Shown in pieces: positions 1 through 8,651 of a stretch of 38,232 nucleotides of DNA. Origin of the DNA: Candidatus Kaiserbacteria bacterium (GTDB lineage: Bacteria; Patescibacteriota; Minisyncoccia; Phycocordibacterales; Phycocordibacteraceae); the NCBI GenBank assembly GCA_029288835.1, contig JARIGN010000026.1:1-38232 (forward strand), given 5' to 3'. The stretch's first letter is position 1; each line of letters starts with the position of its first letter. Under the pieces are notes generated by a model. That model had not been told where the DNA came from. It worked only from the letters and a program-made list of their open reading frames with translations, and did no database searches. The position numbers and the translations under genes were made by a program.

Positions 1-2
1 CG

Positions 3-209
3 GCAGCCTGCGGCTGCCGCGTCCTTGCCGTAAGTGACGACCTCTTCGATCTCACAAAGAATCCCGACACCCACTTCACGAACGCGGAAGAACTTGCGGA
101 ATGTCTTGAAAAAGCGCTTACAAATACTGGTCCCTACACCGTTCCTGCCTATGTAGAGGCTAATAGCTTGCAGGCGCTTGCCGAGCGACTCCCGGAGGTT
201 ATACACTAA
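3..209 (+). CDS. Glycosyltransferase, C-terminal fragment (cut by window start)
   Basis: An open frame runs from the window edge to a TAA at 207-209 and gives 68 residues of the C-terminus of a protein. It opens with ACGCRVLAVSDDLFDL, which resembles the end of the donor-binding segment of GT-B (GT4-type) glycosyltransferases, where an Ala-x-Gly-x-Pro-Val-Ile-Ala stretch precedes the last helices. The following segment NAEELAECLEKAL fits the C-terminal helix of that fold. The next gene starts five bases downstream on the same strand and is also a glycosyltransferase, so the two probably share a transcript. The N-terminal part and start codon lie outside the window. Assignment to GT4 rests on a short stretch only. 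Confidence 0.55.
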   Translation, partial: AACGCRVLAVSDDLFDLTKNPDTHFTNAEELAECLEKALTNTGPYTVPAYVEANSLQALAERLPEVIH

Positions 210-214
210 GCCAT

Positions 215-2194
215 ATGCTCGAATCCTCCTCACCCCTCCGCCCGCGGACGCGGCATTGGCTCCTTATACTCCTGAGTGCAGCCCTGGTCATACATATTCT
301 TTCAGCCTCCGGTATCTATCTATTTCGCCCACAAAGCATTTCGACCACCCCTGACCCGCTCGACTACCGTCTCGCCGCACTGAACATGATTCAGTACCAT
401 ATCTTTTCGCTCGAGCCCGCAAGCTTCCATGCGCCGCAGCTCCTGCGCACGCCTATCTATCCTGCCATCGTTGCAGCCGGGTATCTCATAGACGGTGAAA
501 GCGGTTACGCTGTCATTGTGCTGCAGTCTGTCCTGCTCATTATCATGGGATGGTTGCTTTTTAAATTGCTCATGCGTTTTGGTGTGACAGAGAATGTCTC
601 ACTCGCGCTCACGGCCTTCTCTCTTTTTGAACCCCTGCAATGGCTCTATTCGCTCCAGACCATGACGGAGACGGTCGCGTCATTTCTCGTAATACTTCTT
701 CTGGCTGGTGCCTTGCTCGGAAAGGGAATAAGCGACTTCTGGCGCGCAGCTCTTTTTGGTGTGGGCTTAGGGTTGCTCTATCTTGAAAAGCCCTCTGCAT
801 CAATGTGGATCCCGTTCCTGCTCGTTCTTGTTTTTTTGCGGGTCACCGACCCATGGCGCACTCGTTTCTTGAGAGTAGGCATCGCACTTCTCTTCATGCT
901 TCTGACCCTTAGTCCGTGGGTGCTTCGCAACTATGAGCTCACGGGCCATGCGATAGTGTCCTCAAGCGGTCCATACAACCTCATTTATTTCCTGGGCACG
1001 CCCGCAACGGTTCCTGATGCATACTATGAGCCGCTGACGGTTAACACCTACAACGGCAACCACACCAATGATACCTGGTATGCTTATACCGTCCAGGCAT
1101 ACCCGATGCTTCTTTCAACCGAACACACGCTCCTGGCCCACGAAAACTATGCCTCATTTATTGGGCAGCAAATCGCGTGCGTGCCATCTGTGTGGTTCGG
1201 AAACATTAAGCTACAAGACCAAGAATCCTATGGTCATGAGTATCCGTTAATCGCTGATTTCGTACTTCATCCAAATGCGAAGCGCGACGCACTCATTGCC
1301 GTGCTCGATACATTCATCTGGAGCATCATGCTTCTCCTTTTCGTGCTTGGCTCACTTGTTCTGCTCAGTAAGAAAAAGACACGATGGGCATACCTGCCGC
1401 TCCTAGGCATGCTTCTTGCAACGTTGTTCATAAATTTCTGTGCCTCATGGGTGCGCGTACTTCTACCAATGTACCCGGTGATATTTATCGCAGCGGGTGT
1501 CGGCCTCACGGCCCTTTTGCAGCTTCGTGATCCTCAGGTACGCGCGCGAATTCGCTCAACGCCTTCACTTTTGCGGAGGGCAGAATACGAGACGCTCTCG
1601 ACCATTGAGCTTTCAGGAAGTGTCGTTGATCTTGGTGGGGAAATGAGGGCAGGATATGCCGAGCAGTTTAAAGGTGACTTTTCGGTCACTACCGTGAACA
1701 TGGATACGGAGACTGTGCCTGACGTTTTCCATGACCTCGAGCAGCCCCTTCCATTTCCTGACGCATCTTTTGACCACGCCCTCCTTATAAACGTGCTCGA
1801 ACATATTTATGAGCATCGCCAGCTCTTAGAGGAAACGGTGCGCATCGTTAAGCCCTCTGGCTCGGTTATAATAGCCGTGCCCTTCCTTTTCCCGATACAT
1901 CCTTCGCCGAAAGATTTTTGGCGTTATAGTCGGCAAACGCTTGAGGCTGAATGCAAGAACATCGGCCTCATTGTGGAGAAAATCGTGCCGCTTGGCACGG
2001 GCGTCTTTAGCGTGCGCTATGTGCTTCTCGATAGGCTTCTGCCGGCACCTATCCGTTTCCTCTCCCATTATTCCTTACGTTATGTGACCCTTTTGCTCGA
2101 CCGCCTCTTTACCGCAACGGCCCACGCGCTTCATAAGCGCTATGATCCCGCCGAATATGCGCTCGGCTATATTGTGCATGCGCGAAAAGTGTAA
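215..2194 (+). CDS. Membrane glycosyltransferase fused to a SAM-dependent methyltransferase
   Basis: The 659-residue protein has two parts. Residues about 1-440 are a polytopic membrane domain with roughly ten hydrophobic spans and a soluble loop around residues 270-345. This layout resembles GT-C enzymes of the PMT/ArnT type, which use polyprenyl-phosphate sugars. Residues about 455-659 form a cytosolic class I methyltransferase domain: motif I is degenerate (VVDLGGEMRAGY near 468), followed by LPFPDASFDHALLINVLEHI around 510-530 and a C-terminal sheet. The Methyltransf_11 signature (FD...NVLEH) is clear. The fusion suggests that sugar transfer and methylation of the same lipid-linked glycan are coupled. 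ATG at 215 is chosen because it follows the upstream stop by five bases; the next gene starts two bases after the stop. The GT-C assignment is by topology only; the methyltransferase call is firmer. Confidence 0.7.
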   Translation: MLESSSPLRPRTRHWLLILLSAALVIHILSASGIYLFRPQSISTTPDPLDYRLAALNMIQYHIFSLEPASFHAPQLLRTPIYPAIVAAGYLIDGESGYAVIVLQSVLLIIMGWLLFKLLMRFGVTENVSLALTAFSLFEPLQWLYSLQTMTETVASFLVILLLAGALLGKGISDFWRAALFGVGLGLLYLEKPSASMWIPFLLVLVFLRVTDPWRTRFLRVGIALLFMLLTLSPWVLRNYELTGHAIVSSSGPYNLIYFLGTPATVPDAYYEPLTVNTYNGNHTNDTWYAYTVQAYPMLLSTEHTLLAHENYASFIGQQIACVPSVWFGNIKLQDQESYGHEYPLIADFVLHPNAKRDALIAVLDTFIWSIMLLLFVLGSLVLLSKKKTRWAYLPLLGMLLATLFINFCASWVRVLLPMYPVIFIAAGVGLTALLQLRDPQVRARIRSTPSLLRRAEYETLSTIELSGSVVDLGGEMRAGYAEQFKGDFSVTTVNMDTETVPDVFHDLEQPLPFPDASFDHALLINVLEHIYEHRQLLEETVRIVKPSGSVIIAVPFLFPIHPSPKDFWRYSRQTLEAECKNIGLIVEKIVPLGTGVFSVRYVLLDRLLPAPIRFLSHYSLRYVTLLLDRLFTATAHALHKRYDPAEYALGYIVHARKV

Positions 2195-2196
2195 AT

Positions 2197-3291
2197 ATGA
2201 AAAAGTCTATCGCTTTTCTCATTAACTCTCTTGAGTTTGGGGGCGCCCAGCGCGTGTTTATCGATGACGCCAATGCCTTTCTCCGTGAAGGGTATAAGGT
2301 AACTTTTTTTGTTCTCTATGAGGGAAAGACAGAAGATGCTCTCGCGTCGGAGCTTGATGCGGGGGTGGAGCTCGTGCATCTTGCTGCCCGCAGCGCCTTT
2401 GATGGGAAGGCACTGAGGCGTTGTGCATACTATGTAAAACAGAATTCTATAGGAACCCTTATTACTACCCTTAACGACGGCAATCGATCAGGACAGTGGG
2501 TAGCTCTCATGGTGCCGCATCTCCGTCTTATTGAGCGTGAGGCAAACACGCTTTCCACCAAGACGTTTTTGCAAAAGATGTTAGACGTAGTTTTCTTTTG
2601 GGTGCCGTATAAAGTGATAGCCGTATCAAGTGAAATCCAAAAATCACTCATACGCCTGCGGCCCTTTTCTCGTAAGAAAATCCTGCTGCTCCCAAATGCC
2701 GTGACGTTGCCTCCCTTACGAGATACCTTTGCGGAACGTGCTGGAGTAGCAGCACCCGTTCGTATTCTCTCCGTTGGCCGCCTCACCGAGCAAAAAAATT
2801 ATGCCTTACTCATAGAGGCATTAGGTACTCTCCACCAAGAAGGTCTCGACTTCCTGCTTACGATCGTTGGGGAAGGGGTGCTGCGTGAAAGTCTCGAGGA
2901 ACGTATTCAGCGTGCCGGGCTAAAGGAGAGGGTTTCATTGCTGGGCCATCTCTCTCATGCTGCAGTCCTGGAGCAGTATGCACAGGCGGATATCTTTGTC
3001 TCGACTTCGCGCTGGGAAGGGAGTCCGAATGTCGTACTCGAAGCCCTTTCCTATGGGCTTCCCGTCGTCGCCACGGCGGTGGGGGGAGTACCGGATGTTG
3101 TTACTGATGGTGTAGAAGGTGTGCTCGTGCCTTCAGAGGATACTGCTGCCTTGGCGAAGGCACTCAAATCACTTATCAAGGACCCTGCACTTCGTAAGAA
3201 GCTTGGTACCGCAGCACGTCGTCATGTCGAAAGGGACTTTTCGCGCGAAGCTCGCTTCGCGCGCCTGCGTGGTATCGTTGAAGCAGCATAA
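2197..3291 (+). CDS. GT4 family glycosyltransferase
   Basis: This 364-residue GT-B fold enzyme probably transfers a sugar from a nucleotide donor to a lipid-linked acceptor at the inner face of the membrane. The N-terminal Rossmann half opens with FLINSLEFGGAQRVF (residues 7-21), where the GGAQR segment is typical of GT4 acceptor domains. The C-terminal half starts at SVGRLTEQKN near residue 192 and includes VGEGVLRESLE and the donor-binding segment GSPNVVLEALSYGLPVVAT near 275-293, with the conserved E-x7-E-like arrangement. It is a usual length for the family. It starts two bases after the preceding stop and ends nine bases before asnB, so it is part of a tightly packed operon. A perfect 9-bp hairpin lies in its 3' end (3242-3263). 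Sugar specificity cannot be read from the sequence. Confidence 0.88.
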   Translation: MKKSIAFLINSLEFGGAQRVFIDDANAFLREGYKVTFFVLYEGKTEDALASELDAGVELVHLAARSAFDGKALRRCAYYVKQNSIGTLITTLNDGNRSGQWVALMVPHLRLIEREANTLSTKTFLQKMLDVVFFWVPYKVIAVSSEIQKSLIRLRPFSRKKILLLPNAVTLPPLRDTFAERAGVAAPVRILSVGRLTEQKNYALLIEALGTLHQEGLDFLLTIVGEGVLRESLEERIQRAGLKERVSLLGHLSHAAVLEQYAQADIFVSTSRWEGSPNVVLEALSYGLPVVATAVGGVPDVVTDGVEGVLVPSEDTAALAKALKSLIKDPALRKKLGTAARRHVERDFSREARFARLRGIVEAA

Positions 3292-3300
3292 CAAACGAGT

Positions 3301-5070
3301 ATGTGTGGCATCATTGGCGCAACTAACACAAAAGAAGAAGCAGTACGTGACGCACTCGCTACCTTTGCGTACCGCGGGCCCGATGCACGCCAGTACTATA
3401 CTGACGAGTCCATTTCTCTTGGTCATGCGCGCCTCAGCATCATCGATCTCGATGCGCGTGCACACCAGCCTTTTTTTGATGAAAAGAAGGAGATAGGAAT
3501 CGTGTTTAATGGTGAGATTTATAATTATCAGGAACTACGAAAAGAGCTTGAGCAGACAGCGCAGGTGCGATTTCGCACTACCTCAGACACTGAGGTATTG
3601 GTTGAAGGATATCGAGCCTGGGGTCTTGAAGGACTACTTCCACGGCTCCGTGGTATGTTTGCCCTTGCGTTCTATGACCTCCGAACGCACGAGGTTCTCC
3701 TTGCGCGGGATCAGGCCGGTATAAAACCGCTTTATTACTCACTCGAACGAAATACGCTCCTATTTTCTTCTGAACTCAAAGGAACTGTTTCGCTCATGCG
3801 GTCTGCGGGTATTCCTGTAGTGCTTGATCAAGACCAGCTTGCCTTATACCAAGTGCTCGGTTACATACCCTCACCTCGCACAATGGTAAAAGGAGTTGTG
3901 AAGCTCGAGCGGGGAAGCTGGATGCGCTATGACCTGCGTACCCATACGGTTACCCAAGGCGCGTGGATACCAAAGACCGTTCCCGTCTCAACGGTGCAGG
4001 AAATGGAAGAAGCGGTGCGACGTTCGGTTATTGAGCACTGCATTGCAGACGTGCCGGTAGGAACATTCTTTTCAGGAGGTATAGACTCAAGCCTCATCTC
4101 GGCAATTTTGCACGAAGCCGGTATGGATCTCGCTAGCTATAGTATCCACGTGCAGGGTCGCGATGCTGACGAGCCTTATTTCCGCTCCATTGCGAAAGAA
4201 CTCGGCTTACATGCGCATGTAGCAGAATTCGGTCTTGCTGAATTCGATTCCCTGTACGAGGATATCTTTTCTCGCGTGGACGATCCTATTGCGGACACGT
4301 CCCTTTTCCCCTCGACATACGTCGCCCGACTCGCAGCAGCCGACGTGAAAGTAGTCCTTTCAGGTGAAGGAGGTGATGAATTATTCCTGGGTTATCCTCG
4401 AACACTCGTCCTTACCTCAATGCAACATGAGCATAAAAATACCTCAGGTATTTTTGATGCAGCCTTTGTACACACCCCGAGTTTCATCGGGAAAAATAAA
4501 TTCTTCATTACTCTCGCAAGGAGTCTTGGGTATCCCGCAGCTTTTTATCTCTTGAACACCTCTCCTGGAAGAGACCTGGTACCACGCGCAGCCTGGAGGG
4601 AGGCACAAACGATGCTGAACAGCGGTCCCGCACCGTATATCGATCGGGATTGGTATCTAGAAAACATGCTTCTTAGGAAGACTGATATGGCTACCTCCTA
4701 TGCCTCTATTGAAGGACGTGTGCCACTCCTCGGTGCAGAGCTTTGGAATTCAGCGCCGCACTTTATGCGCCAGAATCTGAACGCGCCTGGAGGCATGAAA
4801 GGAAAGACAATACTAAAAAATATGCTGGCGCACTATATTTCACGAGAGCTTATCGACCGCCCAAAATCTGGCTTTGGGCTTGATATTGGCATGTTGTTTC
4901 GCGAATCAAAATCACTTTCAGCCGGCCTCAATCAGGCACTCCCTGTCCTTACAGAGATTGGGGTAGTGATAGATCCAACCCAAGAATCACTCATCAAGGA
5001 ACGCTATCCAGTCTATGGTTTTGGCCTTGTAGCGTTGCACCGTGCGATTAAAAACCTCGGTCTGGTATAG
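3301..5070 (+). CDS. asnB: Asparagine synthase (glutamine-hydrolysing) type amidotransferase
   Basis: A 589-residue class II glutamine amidotransferase fused to an ATP pyrophosphatase synthetase domain. Cys2 of MCGIIGA is the N-terminal nucleophile that releases ammonia from glutamine. The glutaminase domain (about 1-200) shows RLSIIDLDARAHQPF, FNGEIYNY and LARDQAGIKPLYY. The synthetase domain carries the PP-loop SGGIDS at 258-263 and SGEGGDELFLGYPR near 350. The family makes asparagine from aspartate, ATP and glutamine. AsnB paralogues inside envelope-sugar loci (WbpS in Pseudomonas O-antigen loci is the known type) amidate uronic acids instead, and this location favours such a role, although biosynthetic asparagine synthesis cannot be excluded. 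The flanking genes are a glycosyltransferase and a methyltransferase, 9 bases from each stop or start. Confidence 0.92.
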   Translation: MCGIIGATNTKEEAVRDALATFAYRGPDARQYYTDESISLGHARLSIIDLDARAHQPFFDEKKEIGIVFNGEIYNYQELRKELEQTAQVRFRTTSDTEVLVEGYRAWGLEGLLPRLRGMFALAFYDLRTHEVLLARDQAGIKPLYYSLERNTLLFSSELKGTVSLMRSAGIPVVLDQDQLALYQVLGYIPSPRTMVKGVVKLERGSWMRYDLRTHTVTQGAWIPKTVPVSTVQEMEEAVRRSVIEHCIADVPVGTFFSGGIDSSLISAILHEAGMDLASYSIHVQGRDADEPYFRSIAKELGLHAHVAEFGLAEFDSLYEDIFSRVDDPIADTSLFPSTYVARLAAADVKVVLSGEGGDELFLGYPRTLVLTSMQHEHKNTSGIFDAAFVHTPSFIGKNKFFITLARSLGYPAAFYLLNTSPGRDLVPRAAWREAQTMLNSGPAPYIDRDWYLENMLLRKTDMATSYASIEGRVPLLGAELWNSAPHFMRQNLNAPGGMKGKTILKNMLAHYISRELIDRPKSGFGLDIGMLFRESKSLSAGLNQALPVLTEIGVVIDPTQESLIKERYPVYGFGLVALHRAIKNLGLV

Positions 5071-5079
5071 TTAGGAAAC

Positions 5080-5904
5080 ATGGAACACGAGAAAGAGGCA
5101 CGATTTGGATTTGGGAAAAATTGGCAGCAATTCCTTCCTACGGTTGATGAAAAGCGCATCGATCGTGCCAAAGAATCCCTGTGCACCTTTCTCGGCATGG
5201 GCGATCTACAGGGCAAGACTTTTATAGATATTGGAAGCGGCAGCGGACTTTTTTCATATGCGGCCTTTTTGCTGGGTGCCAAAAAAATAGTGAGCTTTGA
5301 TTTCGATACGAATTCTGTCGCTGCAACCGAATCCCTCCGAACTCGTGCAGGCAATCCCTCACACTGGACCGTGCTTCAGGGCTCAGCGCTTAATACTGAT
5401 TTTCTAGATACGCTTGGAAATTTCGACATAGTTTATTCGTGGGGCGTACTTCACCACACGGGGGCTATGTGGGACGCAATACGGAATACTGCGAAGCTCA
5501 CTGCGCCCGGAGGCTACTACTACATCGCCCTCTATAATAATGCAGAAGGACGGCTCGGCTCACGTTTCTGGTACTCTGTAAAAAAGAAATACAACTATGG
5601 TTCGAGTTTTACGCGATGGTGTATCGAAGAAATCTACACCTTCTTCTACTTCTTCTTGGCGCCGCTCTTACGCTTTAAAAACCCATTTCGGTTCATGCGC
5701 GAATACGGGGAGGAGAGAGGTATGCACTACCGGCGCGATGTCGTGGACTGGGTTGGTGGCTATCCCTTTGAATATGCCTCTCCGGGTGAAGTGTTCCAAT
5801 GGATGAAAAAGGAATTTCCTGCCTTTACGCTTGAAAATCTGAAGACCGTCGGCAGTATTGGCAATAATTGGTTTTTGTTTAGAAACAAAGAGCATGTGTC
5901 CTAG
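5080..5904 (+). CDS. Class I SAM-dependent methyltransferase
   Basis: The 274-residue protein has a clear AdoMet-binding motif I, FIDIGSGSGLFSY, from residue 48, an acidic ribose-binding residue at the end of strand 2 (IVSFDFD), and a motif IV-like stretch DIVYSWGVLHHTG. The C-terminal part contains an aromatic stretch (IYTFFYFFLAPLL) that may sit on the membrane surface, and a conserved-looking YRRDVVDWVGGYPFEYA segment seen in methyltransferases of sugar loci. It likely methylates a sugar or glycan intermediate. An AGGA at 5073-5076 lies only a few bases before the ATG, a tight Shine-Dalgarno spacing. The next gene follows after six bases. Substrate unknown. Confidence 0.85.
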   Translation: MEHEKEARFGFGKNWQQFLPTVDEKRIDRAKESLCTFLGMGDLQGKTFIDIGSGSGLFSYAAFLLGAKKIVSFDFDTNSVAATESLRTRAGNPSHWTVLQGSALNTDFLDTLGNFDIVYSWGVLHHTGAMWDAIRNTAKLTAPGGYYYIALYNNAEGRLGSRFWYSVKKKYNYGSSFTRWCIEEIYTFFYFFLAPLLRFKNPFRFMREYGEERGMHYRRDVVDWVGGYPFEYASPGEVFQWMKKEFPAFTLENLKTVGSIGNNWFLFRNKEHVS

Positions 5905-5910
5905 GCTTGT

Positions 5911-7125
5911 ATGAAGGTCTCTATCGTAACATTTGCGAATCTCGGTAAAAAGCTAAACCTAAAGTCACCCGATATATTGCCGGTTATAGAAGCTTTTGCT
6001 AAGACCAATGAATTGCAGCAGGTACTCTGCCAAATTACCAAAGATTTTTCCTTTCCCAATACGTCTTCCGTTGTTCCGTTACCGGTACGCGGAATCATAA
6101 GACTTTATGAAAGGATATTCAGGACATCCTTTTCTCGTGAAGCGGTAGAAAGTCTTTTTGATTTGTTCGCTACGCAGAAACTACGGTCAGCTGATCTCGT
6201 GCTCTTTCATCCGGGGTATTTTATGGCACGGGCAATACAAAAAGTTCGTCGTTGCGGGGCGGTGACCGTTGATCTGGCGGTCTCGGCGCATGTTGCCGTG
6301 AATGCACAACTCGAGCGTGAAGAAATGGTCGCACTCGGCTTTGAGTCTTTTGATGGTCTGTATACTACACTTGATAAAAAATATAGTACGGGCGTCGTAT
6401 CAGAATGTGACTATGTTCTCGCCATGTCTGAGTTCGTCAAAGATTCCTACATACAAGCTGGATTTCCTCAAGAAAAGATTTTTGTTGCCTCTCCGGATAT
6501 TGATACGGAACGTTTTTCACCGAACATGTCTGCAGATTCCGCGGGAATGCAGGCTAGCCCTTTTTCAATACTTTATATGGCCTATACGCAGCCACTTAAA
6601 GGCCTGCACTATCTTTTGGACGCATGGAAAGCGTGCGAATTGAGTGATGCACATTTAACTATCGTCGGAGGGTTTCCTGCTATGCCGGACTCACTTCGCA
6701 CACGGTATCGAGAGCAGATAGAAGCAGATCCGCGCATTGTATGGGTTCCCGATACGCAAGAACCCGAGAAATTCTATCGGGAAGCATCGGTGCTTGTCTT
6801 TCCCTCGCTCACCGAGGGCTTCGGCCGCGTCACGCTCGAGGCAATGGCGTGTGGACTTCCGGTCATCACGACGGAGCATGCAAAGGGAATCGTAGAAGAA
6901 GGAAAGACCGGGTGTATCGTGCCAATACGTGATGCACAAGCGCTTCGCAATAAAATAGAATTCCTGTACCATAATCCGATGCAACGAGTAGCAATGGGAA
7001 AGGCAGCCCGCGAAGCGGTCCTCCACAAGGAGCCATTTGGAAAAAAGGTCTATGAAATCTGCCAGGAAATTATGGCCAAAGAGGCTATGCCAAGAAAAGC
7101 TTCGGCCCCAAAGACAACGGTATGA
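5911..7125 (+). CDS. GT4 family glycosyltransferase
   Basis: This 404-residue GT-B enzyme has an N-terminal acceptor domain (about 1-200) and a GT4 donor domain. Visible family features are SILYMAYTQPLKGLHYLLDA near 213, which contains the usual PxKG-type segment, then WVPDTQEPEKFYREASVLVF, and FPSLTEGFGRVTLEAMACGL around 296-315 with the conserved E-G-F-G-x3-E pattern. It probably adds one sugar of the repeat unit at the cytoplasmic face. The stop codon overlaps the ATG of the next gene (ATGA at 7122-7125), which suggests translational coupling with the deacetylase-like protein. Donor and acceptor are not predictable. Confidence 0.9.
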   Translation: MKVSIVTFANLGKKLNLKSPDILPVIEAFAKTNELQQVLCQITKDFSFPNTSSVVPLPVRGIIRLYERIFRTSFSREAVESLFDLFATQKLRSADLVLFHPGYFMARAIQKVRRCGAVTVDLAVSAHVAVNAQLEREEMVALGFESFDGLYTTLDKKYSTGVVSECDYVLAMSEFVKDSYIQAGFPQEKIFVASPDIDTERFSPNMSADSAGMQASPFSILYMAYTQPLKGLHYLLDAWKACELSDAHLTIVGGFPAMPDSLRTRYREQIEADPRIVWVPDTQEPEKFYREASVLVFPSLTEGFGRVTLEAMACGLPVITTEHAKGIVEEGKTGCIVPIRDAQALRNKIEFLYHNPMQRVAMGKAAREAVLHKEPFGKKVYEICQEIMAKEAMPRKASAPKTTV

Positions 7126-7928
7126 AATTCATAATCCGAGACGACGACCTTAATTATTTCAGTACTCCAGCGGATATTGAGCGGTGGTATCACGATATCT
7201 TTGCGCAGAACATACCAGTGGGATTTTCTGCAATCCCTTTTGTTAAGCCGACAAGCGACGTGTACACAAGCAATGCACCAAAAGAGCAGCGTGAATATCC
7301 CCTTGGCCTGAATCAAGAGCTCGTGAGATATGTGCAGGAGAATCACAGCATTGAAATACTGCAGCATGGCACGACGCATGAAAATAAACATGCTCACACA
7401 AAGCAGGGCGAAAAGGTGCTATATGAGTATGCCGGTGAGGTGCCGCGAAGCGAAGCGAAGCGGGGAAGGGATGAGCTCGAGCGTGCTTTTGGCGTGCCGG
7501 TAACGCTTTTTGTGCCGCCTCATGACTGGATTGGCACTAGTGGCGTTCTCTCGGTTGAGGCAGCGGGTATGGATATAATTCGTGGCCGAGGCGCAGGCCT
7601 GCGAAACTGGATACCACGATGGGAATATTTCACCATCTTCCTACGCATGCTCTGGCATAAGCTTTCGCATATAGGTATGGCAAAGGTACCTGCATATCCC
7701 TATGTCCTTAACTTTGGGAAGCATAAAGAACTCTGCTCATACCGCCTTGAAGACAGTGACCTTTTCACGGGTCTCGAGTATGCCCACAAGAAAAATGGTA
7801 TATTTGTCGTCGTGACACACCTGCATTATTTTGATGAAGAAAAGAAAGCACTTCTTGAAAAGTGCATTGCGCGCGCGCAGGAGCTTGGTGCGGAGTTCGT
7901 GCTCCCAAGCACTCTTTTTATGGCATGA
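7122..7928 (+). CDS. Polysaccharide deacetylase-like protein (NodB/DUF2334-type fold)
   Basis: The 268-residue protein starts with FIIRDDDLNYF; the RDDD near residues 5-8 corresponds to the metal-binding aspartate motif of NodB-fold deacetylases. QHGTTHEN at 81-88 supplies the two metal-binding histidines of the H-x3-H type motif (H82 and H86). PPHDW at 132-136 matches the catalytic PPxxW-type loop, and VTHLHYF near 230 resembles the final histidine motif. The family removes N- or O-acetyl groups from sugars, or works on related carbohydrate substrates. There is no signal peptide, so action on a cytoplasmic lipid-linked or nucleotide sugar is more likely than on exported polymer. It overlaps its upstream neighbour by four bases and its downstream neighbour by four, consistent with coupled translation. 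Confidence 0.75.
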   Translation: MKFIIRDDDLNYFSTPADIERWYHDIFAQNIPVGFSAIPFVKPTSDVYTSNAPKEQREYPLGLNQELVRYVQENHSIEILQHGTTHENKHAHTKQGEKVLYEYAGEVPRSEAKRGRDELERAFGVPVTLFVPPHDWIGTSGVLSVEAAGMDIIRGRGAGLRNWIPRWEYFTIFLRMLWHKLSHIGMAKVPAYPYVLNFGKHKELCSYRLEDSDLFTGLEYAHKKNGIFVVVTHLHYFDEEKKALLEKCIARAQELGAEFVLPSTLFMA

Positions 7929-8644
7929 CGTTTGACCTTTGCGTGCCTGCGCATAACGAGGCGGAAATTATAGAAGAATCCTTGCGGCGCATCTGTGCGG
8001 AGCTTGAGAAGAGTGAAGTAAATGAATGGCGCATCTATGTCTCTGATAATGCCTCTACCGATGAAACTCACGCAATAGTTGAAGCGTTTAACCATCCACG
8101 AGTGTTAGTTCTCCGTACTGAGGAAAAAGGGAAGGGTGCGGCAATCACTGCTGCAGCACAGGAAAGTACCGGTGCCCATTTTGGCTTTATTGATGCTGAC
8201 CTATCCGCGCATCCCGAAAATATTCATCCACTCTTCCGCTTGGTGCTTGAAGACGAAGCGGATATCGTAATTGGGTCGCGTTTGCTGAATACCGAGCTCG
8301 TCCAGAGGAGTGCGCTTCGTTCACTAAGCTCTCAGGCTTTTAATGCGCTTCGTCATACCATGCTTGGTATTAAGGTGGCAGACAGCCAGTGTGGCCTAAA
8401 GCTGATGAATGCTAAAGGTCGTGATGTGCTTCGGAGATGTACGGAGACAGGCTGGTTTCTCGATATGGAGTTTCTTGCCCGGGCAGAGCGTGCCGGCCTT
8501 CGCATTGCTGAAGTGCCCGTTAGTTGGAACGAATATGCGTTTGGTGATCGGCCAAGCAAGCTTAAGGTTGTGCGCGATGGTATGGGCGCCGTGCAGGCTA
8601 TGAGAAGGATCCGCAAACAACTTGCTCAGGCCGAAGTATACTAG
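7925..8644 (+). CDS. GT2 family glycosyltransferase (DPM1/DPG synthase-like)
   Basis: ATG at 7925 overlaps the previous stop (ATGA) and gives a 239-residue protein that begins MTFDLCVPAHNEAEIIEES, exactly where GT2 enzymes of this type begin. An in-frame upstream ATG at 7862 would add 21 residues from inside the previous gene with no family similarity, so it is rejected. GT-A motifs are VPAHNEAEII, VSDNASTDET, the metal-binding GFIDADLSAHPEN and a QCGLKLMNAKG acceptor segment. The protein has no membrane spans. Enzymes of this type transfer a hexose from a nucleotide donor to polyprenyl phosphate. With a GtrA protein close downstream, a role in making and flipping polyprenyl-phosphate sugar is plausible. 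Downstream spacing to the next gene is seven bases. Confidence 0.88.
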   Translation: MTFDLCVPAHNEAEIIEESLRRICAELEKSEVNEWRIYVSDNASTDETHAIVEAFNHPRVLVLRTEEKGKGAAITAAAQESTGAHFGFIDADLSAHPENIHPLFRLVLEDEADIVIGSRLLNTELVQRSALRSLSSQAFNALRHTMLGIKVADSQCGLKLMNAKGRDVLRRCTETGWFLDMEFLARAERAGLRIAEVPVSWNEYAFGDRPSKLKVVRDGMGAVQAMRRIRKQLAQAEVY

Positions 8645-8651
8645 GAGAAAT

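Noticed and set aside
1-19. 7-bp inverted repeat CGGCAGC...GCTGCCG at the window start
   Set aside because: Inside the coding end of a glycosyltransferase and too short to be a supported element.
3242-3263. Perfect 9-bp GC-rich hairpin near the 3' end of the GT4 gene
   Set aside because: No T-run follows, and it lies in the coding frame (REARFAR region); it could be an attenuating structure, but nothing else supports this.
7450-7465. Triple AGCGA microrepeat in the deacetylase-like gene
   Set aside because: Only three units in frame (Ser-Glu-Ala-Lys-Arg); no sign of frameshift or phase variation.
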